Origin: JAEZKC01 sp046546375
GTDB taxonomy: Bacteria > Fibrobacterota > Chitinivibrionia > Chitinivibrionales > Chitinispirillaceae
NCBI GenBank assembly: GCA_046546375.1
Contig: JBKGXV010000002.1
Location: 62,001 to 126,000 of the forward strand
Reading direction: 5' to 3'
DNA: 64,000 bases
Shown: positions 36,179 to 44,312 of the stretch, in pieces
Layout of the letters: each line of letters starts with the position of its first letter
How positions within the stretch are numbered: the stretch's first letter is position 1
The notes under the pieces: model-generated
Database searches by the model: none
What the model saw: only the letters and a program-made list of their open reading frames with translations
Told to the model about the DNA's origin: nothing
Program-made: the position numbers and the translations under genes

Positions 36179-37057
36179 TCAGTCCTCTGCGCCCAGTGCA
36201 AAACGCGCAAAGCTTACTACCGTTATATCGGTACCGAGACTTTTTGCTGTTTCTGCAATTCTGGTTTTGACATTGATATCGGGAGTTTTGATGAAACCCT
36301 GTTCCACCAAAGTGACTTCCTGGAAGAATTTGGACATCTTTCCTTCTACAATCTTGTTCCAGATTTTTTCCGGTTTTCCGGATGATTGAGCCTGAGTGAG
36401 ATAGATTTCCTTTTCTTTGGAAATCAGATCCTGAGGAACACTGTCTGGATCTACCGCAAGCGGGTTGGCTGCAGCAATTTGCATTGCCAGATCCTTGCCC
36501 AGTTCGGCCATCTCGGGTGAGGAGAGGGCTTCATTTTTCTCTGAAGCGAGTTTCACCAGAACGCCGATCTTACCGTTTCCGTGATTGTAGGAGAAGATTT
36601 TCTCCTTTGAGGGGTCGGCATCGATTTTCTGATAACGGCGGAAAGAGATATTCTCTCCGATTTTCCCGATGAGTTCTGTGATTCTGTTTTCGATAGTCAT
36701 TCCGAATTCCTCAGGGGTGAGCTGCAGTGCTGAAGCATGGTCCTGAGGCTTGTTGGCCAGGAGTATTTTTCCCAGTTTGTCCAGAAATTCTACGAAATCC
36801 TCGTTGCGTGCCACAAAATCTGTTTCAGAATTCACCTCAAAGAGTATCGAACAGGTATCGTCATTAACAATCGTCACCTTACCCTCTTTGGCTGCTTTAC
36901 CAGCACGCTTTGCGGCTGTGGCCTGACCCTGTTTGCGGAGGTTTTCTATAGCCACAGTCATGTCTCCCTGGGCATCGATAAGGGCCTGTTTGCAGACCAT
37001 CATACCCAAACCGGTTTTTTCCCGCAGTTCTTTAACTTGTGAAGCACTGATATCCAT
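36179..37057 (-). CDS. tsf: Elongation factor Ts
   Basis: The 292-aa guanine-exchange factor for EF-Tu. The N-terminal UBA-like helix bundle ends with the signature LREKTGLGMMVCKQALIDAQGD, followed by RKQGQATAAKRAGKAAKEG and CSILFEVNSETDFVARNEDF. The C-terminal coiled-coil part is present, with GKPEKIWNKIVEGKMSKFFQEVTLVEQGFI. AAAGGAGC precedes the ATG. An intrinsic terminator separates it from rpsB, so it starts its own unit with pyrH and frr. Confidence 0.97.
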   Translation of the reverse strand: MDISASQVKELREKTGLGMMVCKQALIDAQGDMTVAIENLRKQGQATAAKRAGKAAKEGKVTIVNDDTCSILFEVNSETDFVARNEDFVEFLDKLGKILLANKPQDHASALQLTPEEFGMTIENRITELIGKIGENISFRRYQKIDADPSKEKIFSYNHGNGKIGVLVKLASEKNEALSSPEMAELGKDLAMQIAAANPLAVDPDSVPQDLISKEKEIYLTQAQSSGKPEKIWNKIVEGKMSKFFQEVTLVEQGFIKTPDINVKTRIAETAKSLGTDITVVSFARFALGAED

Positions 37058-37155
37058 TTGCTTGCTCCTTTACGCGTTCTCTGGTGGATATGTAACGACT
37101 TGTCACCGAGGGGGCAGACAAGACTCCCGCCATCCAGAAATGTCCAGTTGTAAAA

Positions 37156-37180
37156 ACGGTCCGGTTGAAAACCGGACCGT
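37156..37180 (-). terminator. Rho-independent terminator of rpsB
   Basis: A perfect 11-bp stem, ACGGTCCGGTT/AACCGGACCGT, has a 3-base loop and is followed on the minus strand by TTTTTAC. It lies five bases past the rpsB stop, between rpsB and tsf, and may attenuate rather than fully block read-through. Confidence 0.85.
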
Positions 37181-37184
37181 ATGA

Positions 37185-38039
37185 TTATTCTTCCTCTTCG
37201 TCTCGTTTCGAATATTTCTTGTGCACCACGCGGCGCCGCTTGCCTTTGAATTCTTCCTCTTCTCCCTCAGACTGCACTTCTTCTTTCTTTGGGGCCTTTT
37301 CCTCAGCACCAGCAGTCTTCTCCTCTTTTCCGGCTTCCATCTCTTCTGCGCTGACTTCTTTGGAAGAGGCCTCAACAATCACGTCGCTTATGGCACGGGT
37401 GATGATCTGTACCGACTTGATAGCATCATCGTTTCCAGGAATGGGAAAATCAACGATATCTGGATCACAGTTGGTATCCACAACGGCTCCGATGGGTATA
37501 CCTAAACGTCTTCCTTCGGCAATGGCAATGTGCTCTTTTATAGTGTCCACCACAAAGATGATGGAGGGAAGGCGACGCATATCCCTGATACCACTGAGAA
37601 TGGAGATGAGCTTCTCTTTGCTTTTCATAAGAAGCATGCGTTCCTTTTTCGGCAACGCCTCCCAGGTACCATCTTTTTCCATCGTCTCGATTTTCTCAAG
37701 TTTTGCCACACTCTGGCGAATGGTTTTGAAATTGGTGAGCATTCCACCCAACCAACGCTCAGTGACATAGGGCATATTACAACGTGTAGCTTCTTCTCTG
37801 ATGCAGTCTTTAAGCTGTTTTTTGGTACCTACAAATAGAACGTTACCACCTTTTTTCACCTCGGTTCTGACCCGCTCGATGAATCTGTCGAGAGTGGAGA
37901 GCGTTTTATTGAGGTCAATGATGTAGATGCCATTTCTGGGACAGAGGATAAACCTCTTCATTTTCGGATTCCAGCGTTTTGTTTGATGGCCGAAGTGGGT
38001 ACCGGCATCCAGAAGATCTTGAAGAGTCAATGAGGACAT
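37185..38039 (-). CDS. rpsB: 30S ribosomal protein S2 with a charged C-terminal extension
   Basis: The 284-aa S2 protein shows LLDAGTHFGHQTKRWNPKMKRFI, the RWLGGMLTNFKTI block and the PxxIFVVDTIKEHIAIAEGRRLGIPIGAVVDTNCDPDIVDFPIPGNDDAIKS signature. Bacterial S2 is usually about 240 aa; here about 45 extra residues form a tail of alternating acidic and basic runs (EEKAPKKEEVQSEGEEEEF then KGKRRRVVHKKYSKRDEEEE). AAGGAGC precedes the ATG. Confidence 0.97.
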   Translation of the reverse strand: MSSLTLQDLLDAGTHFGHQTKRWNPKMKRFILCPRNGIYIIDLNKTLSTLDRFIERVRTEVKKGGNVLFVGTKKQLKDCIREEATRCNMPYVTERWLGGMLTNFKTIRQSVAKLEKIETMEKDGTWEALPKKERMLLMKSKEKLISILSGIRDMRRLPSIIFVVDTIKEHIAIAEGRRLGIPIGAVVDTNCDPDIVDFPIPGNDDAIKSVQIITRAISDVIVEASSKEVSAEEMEAGKEEKTAGAEEKAPKKEEVQSEGEEEEFKGKRRRVVHKKYSKRDEEEE

Positions 38040-38163
38040 ACTAGCTCCTTGTTGTTATTATGGGTTGTTCCTCCACAGGCGATCATTGCAGAAGAATACT
38101 GCCCTTGAGGACAGCACCCGTCTTCTGCTCGCACCGTGTGTGAAATTGAAAAGAAATGAACTT

Positions 38164-38553
38164 TTAGCGTTTTGAGAACTGGAAACGTCTGCGGGCTCCA
38201 GCCTGACCGTACTTTTTCCGTTCCACCACGCGGGAATCACGCGTGAGCAGTCCGCTTTTGCGAAGCTGTATGCGGTATTCTTCGCTTATTGAGGCAAGAG
38301 CACGGGAAATGCCGAGGCGAATCGCTCCGGACTGGCCGCTGAGACCACCACCTTTGACTCTGGCTACTATGTCATAGTTTTCAGAAGCCTGAAGCAATTG
38401 TAGGGGTTTTTCAACATCCATAACCAGGACTTCGCTTTTAAGGTAGTCCAGTAAAGATTTGCCATTGATGACTTTCTGTCCCTTGCCGGGACGGAGAATC
38501 ACTGAAGCTATCGCATTCTTGCGCCTTCCTGTACCGAAAAATCTGTTCTCCAA
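38164..38553 (-). CDS. rpsI: 30S ribosomal protein S9
   Basis: The 129-aa small-subunit protein reaches the P-site tRNA with its C-terminus. The signature GGGLSGQSGAIRLGISRAL and the basic end KKYGQAGARRRFQFSKR are complete. The start codon is TTG (38553), behind AGGAGCAGGAATT; there is no ATG alternative before the conserved FFGTGRRKNAIA. It follows rplM by 31 bases, the usual rplM-rpsI operon. Confidence 0.97.
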   Translation of the reverse strand: MENRFFGTGRRKNAIASVILRPGKGQKVINGKSLLDYLKSEVLVMDVEKPLQLLQASENYDIVARVKGGGLSGQSGAIRLGISRALASISEEYRIQLRKSGLLTRDSRVVERKKYGQAGARRRFQFSKR

Positions 38554-38584
38554 AATTCCTGCTCCTATTGTTTATACTTGCAGA

Positions 38585-39013
38585 CTATAATTTCAGCTCT
38601 TTGGGCTTTTGTGCCTCATGAGGATGACTTTCTCCAGAATAGACATGGAGTTTTCTCATAATCGCTCTGCCGAGAGCATTCTTGGATACCATTCCATGAA
38701 CGGCATGAGTGATTACCTGAGATGAATCACGTTCCATCTGCTCCCGGAAAGATCTGAACTTACCGCCCCCGGGGTAACGGGAATGACGGAAATAAGTTTT
38801 GGTTTCCGGTTTCTTGCCGGTGAGTTTGACCTTATCGGCATTTACGATGATGAGATGATCACCATGATCCTGATTAGGAGAGTAGGCCGGTTTGCCTTTT
38901 CCCATCAATACACCTGCCGCTTTGCTGGCAAGTCTTCCCAGTGTCTGCTCGGCTGCATCAACTACATACCAGTCGCGCTTGATCGACTTGGTGTCAACTA
39001 CTACGGTTTTCAT
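38585..39013 (-). CDS. rplM: 50S ribosomal protein L13
   Basis: The 142-aa large-subunit protein has RDWYVVDAAEQTLGRLASKAAGVLMGK-type N-terminal sequence, GDHLIIVNADKVKLTGKKPETKTYFRHS and VHGMVSKNALGRAIMRKLHVYSGESHPHEAQKP. GGGGA precedes the ATG. It heads the rplM-rpsI operon, read from the promoter at 39066-39095. Confidence 0.97.
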   Translation of the reverse strand: MKTVVVDTKSIKRDWYVVDAAEQTLGRLASKAAGVLMGKGKPAYSPNQDHGDHLIIVNADKVKLTGKKPETKTYFRHSRYPGGGKFRSFREQMERDSSQVITHAVHGMVSKNALGRAIMRKLHVYSGESHPHEAQKPKELKL

Positions 39014-39047
39014 GATATTTCCCCACGACAGAATAGACTGTTTGTCC

Positions 39048-39065
39048 TGATAGAAAAGTCTATCA
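39048..39065. promoter_or_regulatory. Leader hairpin or operator of rplM
   Basis: TGATAGA-AAAG-TCTATCA is a perfect 7-bp inverted repeat with a 4-base loop. It directly follows the -10 element of the rplM promoter, so it would sit at the transcription start or the extreme 5' end of the mRNA. Confidence 0.4.
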
Positions 39066-39095
39066 AATATATAATAGATAATATTGCTCAGTCAA
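39066..39095 (-). promoter_or_regulatory. Sigma70-type promoter of rplM-rpsI
   Basis: On the minus strand TTGACT (39090-39095) is followed by an AT-rich -10 region: TATATT after 18 bases (39066-39071) or TATATA after 16. It lies about 55 bases before the rplM ATG. Confidence 0.65.
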
Positions 39096-39310
39096 TGATT
39101 TCATACAAGCCGTGTCAAAAATACGCCGAGGCAGAGCATTTTACAACCCTTTTTATCAAATCAGGCCCGCAGAAATGCATTTTTCTGTTCTTAGAGGCAA
39201 AAGAACCGCAAATTCCGGACCCGATTCTTGTCGTATTGATTCCATTAAGGTCATTGCAGCCCGGAGTCAAAGCTGATATAATCTGAGAGTCACATGAAAG
39301 GTGGGCGGTT

Positions 39311-39523
39311 GTGTTGGAAAATTGGGAACAGATATCCGTTGTGTCTTTGATAGTTGCTGTCGCGGCTTTGATAGGAGGCTGGGTTTTCATTCGAAATTTC
39401 AGACTTCCTTCGGATTTTGAGGAAAAGGAGAACTACCGCCGCGAGTTAAAGATTTCCCTTCTGGAGAACAGATCGGACAAGCAGTCAATCCAAAAAGGAG
39501 AAGAGGAGGATCAAGCTAGCTGA
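39311..39523 (+). CDS. Possible small single-pass membrane protein
   Basis: The 70-aa ORF starts with GTG behind GGTGGG and has one membrane helix (about 10-27, ISVVSLIVAVAALIGGWVFI) followed by a charged cytoplasmic tail rich in Glu, Arg and Lys. The layout (short periplasmic N-terminus, helix, charged tail) looks like a real small membrane protein, but no family is recognised. Its last 13 bases overlap the convergent HDOD gene, which lowers confidence. The 300 bases upstream hold the rplM promoter on the other strand and no other gene. Confidence 0.5.
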   Translation: MLENWEQISVVSLIVAVAALIGGWVFIRNFRLPSDFEEKENYRRELKISLLENRSDKQSIQKGEEEDQAS

Positions 39524-40380
39524 AAGAAGATTTCCGCCTTCTCCACCTCATCTTTAATGTTGTCGAAAAGGTCGGTCAGGGAGATATTCTCAAGACCGAG
39601 ATTGCGCCATACGCTATCACATATAAGAGGGATTTTGTTATCTCCTCCGTTGCCGTAATCAAGTGCTCTGACGAAAATGTCTGCACAGTGTACAATTGAG
39701 GTGACCGTATACCCATCCCGCTTGGTTGAGGGGTGGTGATGGTAGGCAACGGCATTGTTCAGGTGAGGAGGGAGGTGCCAGAGTCTAGCCAGTTCACTTC
39801 CTATTTCCTGGTGTGTGATTTCGAAAAGTTCCCTCTCGCTTTCGAAGAACAGTTTTTCATCCTGATTACTTTTACGTATTGTCCTGATGAACTCTTCGGG
39901 CATATACTGGTAGAGAATGATTTTTCCGATGTCATGGATTAGACCCGCGATAAAGCATTCCTCTTTTTCACTGCTGCCTAAAGTTCGTGCGATGCACTGG
40001 GCTGCAGCTCCGCAGGCAATGGAATGAATCCAGAAATTCTCCGGATTGAATACCTTTTCATCCACAGGTTTATTTCTGAATGCATCGAGGATGGAGGCAG
40101 TGAGTACTATGTTTTTCACTGTGGAAAAGCCTAGAATGACCACTGCATGAGTGATCGTTCCTATTCTTCCGGGGAAACCGTAGAATGCGGAGTTGACCAG
40201 TTTGAGGACTTTGGAGGCCAGGGCCTGGTCGCTTTTTATCGCCTGCCCCACTTCTTCAGCGCTTGTGGAGGGATTTTGGAGCAGTTCGGTCATTTTTGCA
40301 ATAACCGAAGGAAGTGTCGGGAGGTTGTTTATGGACTGAAGGCGTTGTTTGAAACTGTCAGTTGAGATTCGGGTGTTCAT
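39511..40380 (-). CDS. HDOD domain signalling protein
   Basis: The 289-aa cytoplasmic protein is one HDOD domain (about 12-210), recognised by LPTLPSVIAKMTELLQNPSTSAEEVGQAIKSDQALASKVLKLVNSAFYG and LGFSTVKNIVLTAS. An HD-like LIHDIGKIIL (His-Asp pair) is retained, as in some HDOD proteins, but the full catalytic HD-GYP set is not visible. HDOD proteins are usually regulatory partners in c-di-GMP, stress or motility pathways. It begins 1 base after a small cofactor-like gene and lies close to a PilZ gene and the pilus operon. Confidence 0.9.
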   Translation of the reverse strand: MNTRISTDSFKQRLQSINNLPTLPSVIAKMTELLQNPSTSAEEVGQAIKSDQALASKVLKLVNSAFYGFPGRIGTITHAVVILGFSTVKNIVLTASILDAFRNKPVDEKVFNPENFWIHSIACGAAAQCIARTLGSSEKEECFIAGLIHDIGKIILYQYMPEEFIRTIRKSNQDEKLFFESERELFEITHQEIGSELARLWHLPPHLNNAVAYHHHPSTKRDGYTVTSIVHCADIFVRALDYGNGGDNKIPLICDSVWRNLGLENISLTDLFDNIKDEVEKAEIFFQLA

Positions 40381-40381
40381 T

Positions 40382-40696
40382 TCAGGACTCTTGGAGTTTG
40401 TGCTGGTAAACTGCGGCGAAAATTTTCTTCATATGGTTGTTGTCGAGAACGTCTGAGAACTTCTCCATCAAGTGTGTTTTGAGTTTTTCAGGTGAAATGG
40501 CCTGAATCTGTTTTTTTTCTGATTCTCTCTCCTCGCCTTCAATGAACACACAGGAGATACCCCAGTTTTTGAGTCTTCTGCCTAATGCAGGGGTAAGAGA
40601 CGCTCCTTTGGAGAGAAGTATATTACCTGAAGGTCCATACACCTCCCGGGCAGAAATGTGGCCTTTTTCAATTTTATCAACAGATATTCTGCGCAT
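40382..40696 (-). CDS. Small protein resembling the N-terminal domain of HD-GYP proteins
   Basis: The 104-aa product has the pattern 'DKIEKGHISAREVYGPSGNILLSKGASLTPALGRRLKNWGISCVFIE', which matches the beta-rich N-terminal module found before HD or HD-GYP domains ('...G..La..v....G.lLl.kG..lt....+L..wGi..v.v'). Here it is free-standing, followed at 1 base by an HDOD protein, so the pair looks like a split version of a module-plus-HDOD protein. There is no catalytic motif. It diverges from the PilZ gene. Confidence 0.7.
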   Translation of the reverse strand: MRRISVDKIEKGHISAREVYGPSGNILLSKGASLTPALGRRLKNWGISCVFIEGEERESEKKQIQAISPEKLKTHLMEKFSDVLDNNHMKKIFAAVYQHKLQES

Positions 40697-40819
40697 AGTT
40701 TGTTTTTCGGTACAGATTGAAGTAAAAATTAAAATATACTAAGGTTGGTTCTTGAGCACAAAAAACCATGGACATATTCTGACTCCGATTATACTTTTGA
40801 TACAAAGGAGATGATAAGA

Positions 40820-41974
40820 ATGCCTCGTGGCCGAATGCAGCAACAGGTCGGAAAAACGTTCCTCGCGTGTCTGTTGATTACAGGTACGGTTCAATCCCAG
40901 AATCTGATCAGCCAAATCGGATGGAAGGGTGCGGAACCGGGTATTATCTGGGGGGTCGTCTTTATTTTGAGTTTCAGTCTGGTGCTGCTTTCTTTATTAT
41001 ATGTGGGAAATCGTCGCAGGGCTCTCAGAGACGAGGAGGAGCTTTCGATAAAACTGTTTTCCGAGGCATGCAATCGTGCTGATTTAAACGAACAGGAGAT
41101 TCAGACTCTCAAAACGCTGCTCTCCTATGAGAAGGGGCTCAAACCTCATGTGATTTTCGAATTCATCGGAATTTATGAGAAATGTGTCGATGCCTACGTG
41201 GATTATCTTTTCGGTCTCGATCTCTCTCCCGAACAATTTTTGGAAGAGGAGATCGTCCTGAAAAATCTTCGCAATAAAATGGGGTTCAATTTTCTTCCAC
41301 CCGAACATCCTCTTATCTCCACACGCAACATAAGTGTTGGTCAGAAGGTTTCGATTTTCACTCAGAGCAGCAAAGTACCTTTGGCTCGAAACTGCACTGT
41401 TACTCTGATAAACGAAGGCGGTTTCACGGTGCAGGCTGAAGATGACCAGAAAAGCAAACTTCTAGTGAATGCTGGAACGGAGCTGCTGATTGCTTTCACA
41501 AGGCAGTGTGATGGAGTGTACAGTGTCGTGGTGAAAGTGAAAAGCTGTGAGATGGTTGGTAAGCTGGAATTCTTTCACACTCTTGATTTCTCCCGCAATC
41601 AGATGCGAAATCATGTCAGAATGGAGGTGAACCTGCCTTTGCGGTTGAGGATAGTGGATTCGCCAGGTTCTGAGAGTGGAAAAGTCTCCTCTCAGAAATA
41701 TACCTGCCGTATTGTGGAGGTAGGCGGAGGGGGATTGAGTTTTTTTCACAATGAGCCACTGAAACTGGGAGATGTACTTCTTCTTTCCCTTCAACTGCCA
41801 AACGGGATTGTAAGTGGAATCAGAGCAAAAGTGTTGAGGATTTCTTTTCTGGAAGGGAAGACCACTGAGCAGTATAAGCATTCTGTGCAGTTTCTGCATA
41901 TCGATCCCAGGGACAGAGAACAGATAGTCCATTTTATTTTTGAAAAGCAGCGTCAAGTGAATCAGATGAGATAA
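40820..41974 (+). CDS. Membrane-linked YcgR/PilZ-domain protein
   Basis: The 384-aa product has an N-terminal hydrophobic segment, then a membrane helix at about 40-62 (IIWGVVFILSFSLVLLSLLYV). A helical linker follows, then a YcgR-N-like beta domain (about 170-255: VGQKVSIFTQ...NEGGFTVQAEDD) and a PilZ domain from about 260. The first c-di-GMP motif RxxxR is intact (R263-N-H-V-R267). The second, normally [D/N]xSxxG, reads E300-V-G-G-G-G305 and is degenerate. I start at 40820 because AAAGGAG fits that ATG best; the frame is open to 40745. It lies just upstream of the pilus genes, suggesting a role in controlling them. Confidence 0.85.
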   Translation: MPRGRMQQQVGKTFLACLLITGTVQSQNLISQIGWKGAEPGIIWGVVFILSFSLVLLSLLYVGNRRRALRDEEELSIKLFSEACNRADLNEQEIQTLKTLLSYEKGLKPHVIFEFIGIYEKCVDAYVDYLFGLDLSPEQFLEEEIVLKNLRNKMGFNFLPPEHPLISTRNISVGQKVSIFTQSSKVPLARNCTVTLINEGGFTVQAEDDQKSKLLVNAGTELLIAFTRQCDGVYSVVVKVKSCEMVGKLEFFHTLDFSRNQMRNHVRMEVNLPLRLRIVDSPGSESGKVSSQKYTCRIVEVGGGGLSFFHNEPLKLGDVLLLSLQLPNGIVSGIRAKVLRISFLEGKTTEQYKHSVQFLHIDPRDREQIVHFIFEKQRQVNQMR

Positions 41975-42081
41975 GGGTGACTGTTGGGAAGAAAAATTAA
42001 GGCTTTAGGTATTTCTGTCTTGAAATTCTGTGCACCTTTAAGTGATAATAAAGATTCACAGTTCATGATAATGGAAAGTTT

Positions 42082-42507
42082 ATGAGCGGAAAAAAGATCA
42101 GATATATAGGAAACGTGAATGATTGTTCGGGAAAAGTGCTTCTTCGTGTGATTATCTGTTTAGTGACGCTGTTGGTAGTTGGCGTTTTTATAGCTGTTCT
42201 TTTGAGAACCTATGAGCAGCGGAATCTTGAAAATCATCGCAAGGCCTTGACCATCTGTGAGTACGGGCTACTAAAAGCACTTCAGAAAATAGAGGATGAG
42301 CCATCCTGGAGAGATGGGTTTCAAAATAAAACCTATATTGGCGGAGCTTATGAAGTGATTGTAGACTCCCAGGTCGAAAACGGTACTCTTCGTTTAAAAC
42401 TGAAGTCAGTGGGAGAGATGGGTTCTGTTAAAAAAAACAAAGAATGCATTCTGCGTCTCAGGACTTCTGATGGCGATTCTTCTTGGGTCAGGGAAAGCAT
42501 GATGTGA
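42082..42507 (+). CDS. Unknown single-pass membrane protein upstream of the pilus operon
   Basis: The 141-aa product has a polar N-terminus (about 20 aa), one membrane helix (about 19-41, VLLRVIICLVTLLVVGVFIAVLL) and a periplasmic domain with EYGLLKALQKIEDEPSW and GGAYEVIVDSQVENGTLRLKLKSVGE. The layout resembles minor pilins or pilus-associated proteins, but the prepilin peptidase signature (Gly before Phe/Met and a Glu at +5) is not present. No family is recognised. It lies 129 bases before pilM, with a promoter in between, so it is a separate unit. Confidence 0.65.
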   Translation: MSGKKIRYIGNVNDCSGKVLLRVIICLVTLLVVGVFIAVLLRTYEQRNLENHRKALTICEYGLLKALQKIEDEPSWRDGFQNKTYIGGAYEVIVDSQVENGTLRLKLKSVGEMGSVKKNKECILRLRTSDGDSSWVRESMM

Positions 42508-42535
42508 AAAACGCAGTTGTGGGGAAACGCAGTGT

Positions 42536-42565
42536 TTGACAAGCAGTTTACAGTAAATGTATTAT
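42536..42565 (+). promoter_or_regulatory. Sigma70-type promoter of pilMNOPQ
   Basis: TTGACA (42536-42541) and TATTAT (42560-42565) are separated by 18 bases, about 70 bases before the pilM ATG. Confidence 0.7.
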
Positions 42566-42636
42566 ATCTAATTATAAGTTCTGAAACGATCATTATTATG
42601 AGACAATTCAGCTCAAATTCAGCAGAGCGGGATTAA

Positions 42637-43704
42637 ATGGAATTCCTGAAAAGATTACAGGGGCAGCAATCTACTGTCGGACTGGATATTGGCAACCATT
42701 CTTTGAAGCTTGTTAAGCTTCGTCATCAGAAAGATGGTTACTTTCTGGAAGCAACAGGTATAAAGGAACTGCCCAAAGGGACCATCGAGGGTAGTGAAAT
42801 CAAAAAGAAGGACGTGCTGACAGACGCCATCACGCATTTGGTGAATCAGTGTGATCCCTCTATTGTGGAAGTGGTTTTGTCGATGAGTGGTCATGGGATC
42901 ATATCGGATAAGATCACCTTTAAAATCGATCCCAATGAGAACGCAGAAGAGTTGATCCTGTGGGAGGCGGGGCAGAGAAGTCCGTTTGATGTGGATGATA
43001 TTACTCTTGATTATAAGATTCTGCGCAGATTCCCCGATTCAAATGAAACAGAAGTTCTTCTGGTTGCTGCCAAAAATCAGATAATGCAGGGATATATAGA
43101 CCTGCTTTACGATGCCGGGCTCAAACCGATTATTGTGGATGTGGATGCCTTCGCGATCACCAACTGCTACGCTCTGGAGTGTTCGGATCTTCCGGATATG
43201 GGAACAGTGGCGTTGCTCAATGTCGGTCACGATCTTACCAATGTGACATTCATAAAAGACGGGATTTATCACTCCACCAGGGACATCTCCACTGCCGGTC
43301 AGTTCTTCAACCGTACTTTGCAGCGAAATATGGGATTGAGCAGCGAAGAGGCTCTTCAGGCTATCAAGGGAAAGACAACTACCGATCTTGATATGAATCT
43401 GCTGAGGCAGAGTGTTGAATATGCCGCAGAGGAGCTTTCATCCGGTATTGATCTGGCATTTTCCTATTACAAATCTTCGGAAAAAAGTGATTCCATTGAT
43501 AAAATCGTTCTCTCCGGAGGCGGAGCATATATTCCCAGTCTTGTACAGTTTCTTGAGAATCGCCACCAGACAAAAGTGCAGATCTCCAATCCTCTGTCCT
43601 GTGTCGAGTACGATCAGAACCTTTTCGGAAACATCGATGTCCAGAGCATCTCTGCTCTTCTAACTGTGGCTATAGGGCTGGCCTTGCGGAAAGTGGAGGA
43701 ATGA
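42637..43704 (+). CDS. pilM: Type IV pilus inner-membrane platform protein PilM
   Basis: The 355-aa cytoplasmic, actin-like ATP-binding protein anchors the pilus assembly platform by binding the PilN N-terminus. It begins with the nucleotide loop TVGLDIGNHSLKLVKL and has SMSGHGIISDKITF, the FDVDDITLDYKILRR stretch, VALLNVGHDLTNVTFIKDG (phosphate 2-like) and VLSGGGAYIPSLVQFLE (adenosine loop), all typical of PilM. Its stop overlaps the pilN start (ATGATGA). Confidence 0.95.
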   Translation: MEFLKRLQGQQSTVGLDIGNHSLKLVKLRHQKDGYFLEATGIKELPKGTIEGSEIKKKDVLTDAITHLVNQCDPSIVEVVLSMSGHGIISDKITFKIDPNENAEELILWEAGQRSPFDVDDITLDYKILRRFPDSNETEVLLVAAKNQIMQGYIDLLYDAGLKPIIVDVDAFAITNCYALECSDLPDMGTVALLNVGHDLTNVTFIKDGIYHSTRDISTAGQFFNRTLQRNMGLSSEEALQAIKGKTTTDLDMNLLRQSVEYAAEELSSGIDLAFSYYKSSEKSDSIDKIVLSGGGAYIPSLVQFLENRHQTKVQISNPLSCVEYDQNLFGNIDVQSISALLTVAIGLALRKVEE

Positions 43705-44312
43705 TGATCGAAAAAATTGAGATAAATCTTCTTCCAGCCGAGTACCGTGTCCATAAAAGGAAAATCAAACTTTCCCGGGCGGTCGTTTATCCAGTGCTGG
43801 GATTATTGGTTCTGGGTGTTTCTGCTGCACTTTTTAGCATTTATCTGCAGAACAAGGTCGATGTATATGAAGGAGAGATAGAAAATCTCAACAGGGAAAT
43901 AAAGAGAAACAGTCATATTCAGACCGAAATTAATAAACTTCGCCAGGACAAAAACATAATCGATGAAAAGATTCTGGCTTTGGAAAGAATAAATATCAAT
44001 CGTGAGAAGTGGGTTCGGCTTCTTGAGGTAATGTCCAACAGTCTGCCTTCCTACTCCTGGTTGATTTCTGTAAAGGAAGAGCTGGGCCCTCCATCTGTTC
44101 TGAAAATGGAGGGAAGAACCTATTCCTTTCCCGAAGTCGCTCACTATATGACCAAGTTGAAAAACAATGAATACATCTCGGATGTGGAATTGTCGGATAT
44201 AGAGCAGGTAAGCGGTCAGGGAAGACGGGTCTACCGCTTTACGATCTCCTGCACCGTGAATCCGGATGTCAATTTGGATGTACCTTCGCAGGAAGGCTCT
44301 AACGATGGCTAA
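43701..44312 (+). CDS. pilN: Type IV pilus assembly protein PilN
   Basis: The 203-aa bitopic protein begins with the conserved PilM-binding INLLPAEYR motif (residues 8-16). One membrane helix spans about 27-48. A periplasmic coiled coil (about 50-95, rich in Glu, Asn and Lys) follows, then a small ferredoxin-like fold ending in GRRVYRFTISC. It pairs with PilO in the periplasm. It overlaps both pilM and pilO. Confidence 0.93.
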   Translation: MMIEKIEINLLPAEYRVHKRKIKLSRAVVYPVLGLLVLGVSAALFSIYLQNKVDVYEGEIENLNREIKRNSHIQTEINKLRQDKNIIDEKILALERININREKWVRLLEVMSNSLPSYSWLISVKEELGPPSVLKMEGRTYSFPEVAHYMTKLKNNEYISDVELSDIEQVSGQGRRVYRFTISCTVNPDVNLDVPSQEGSNDG

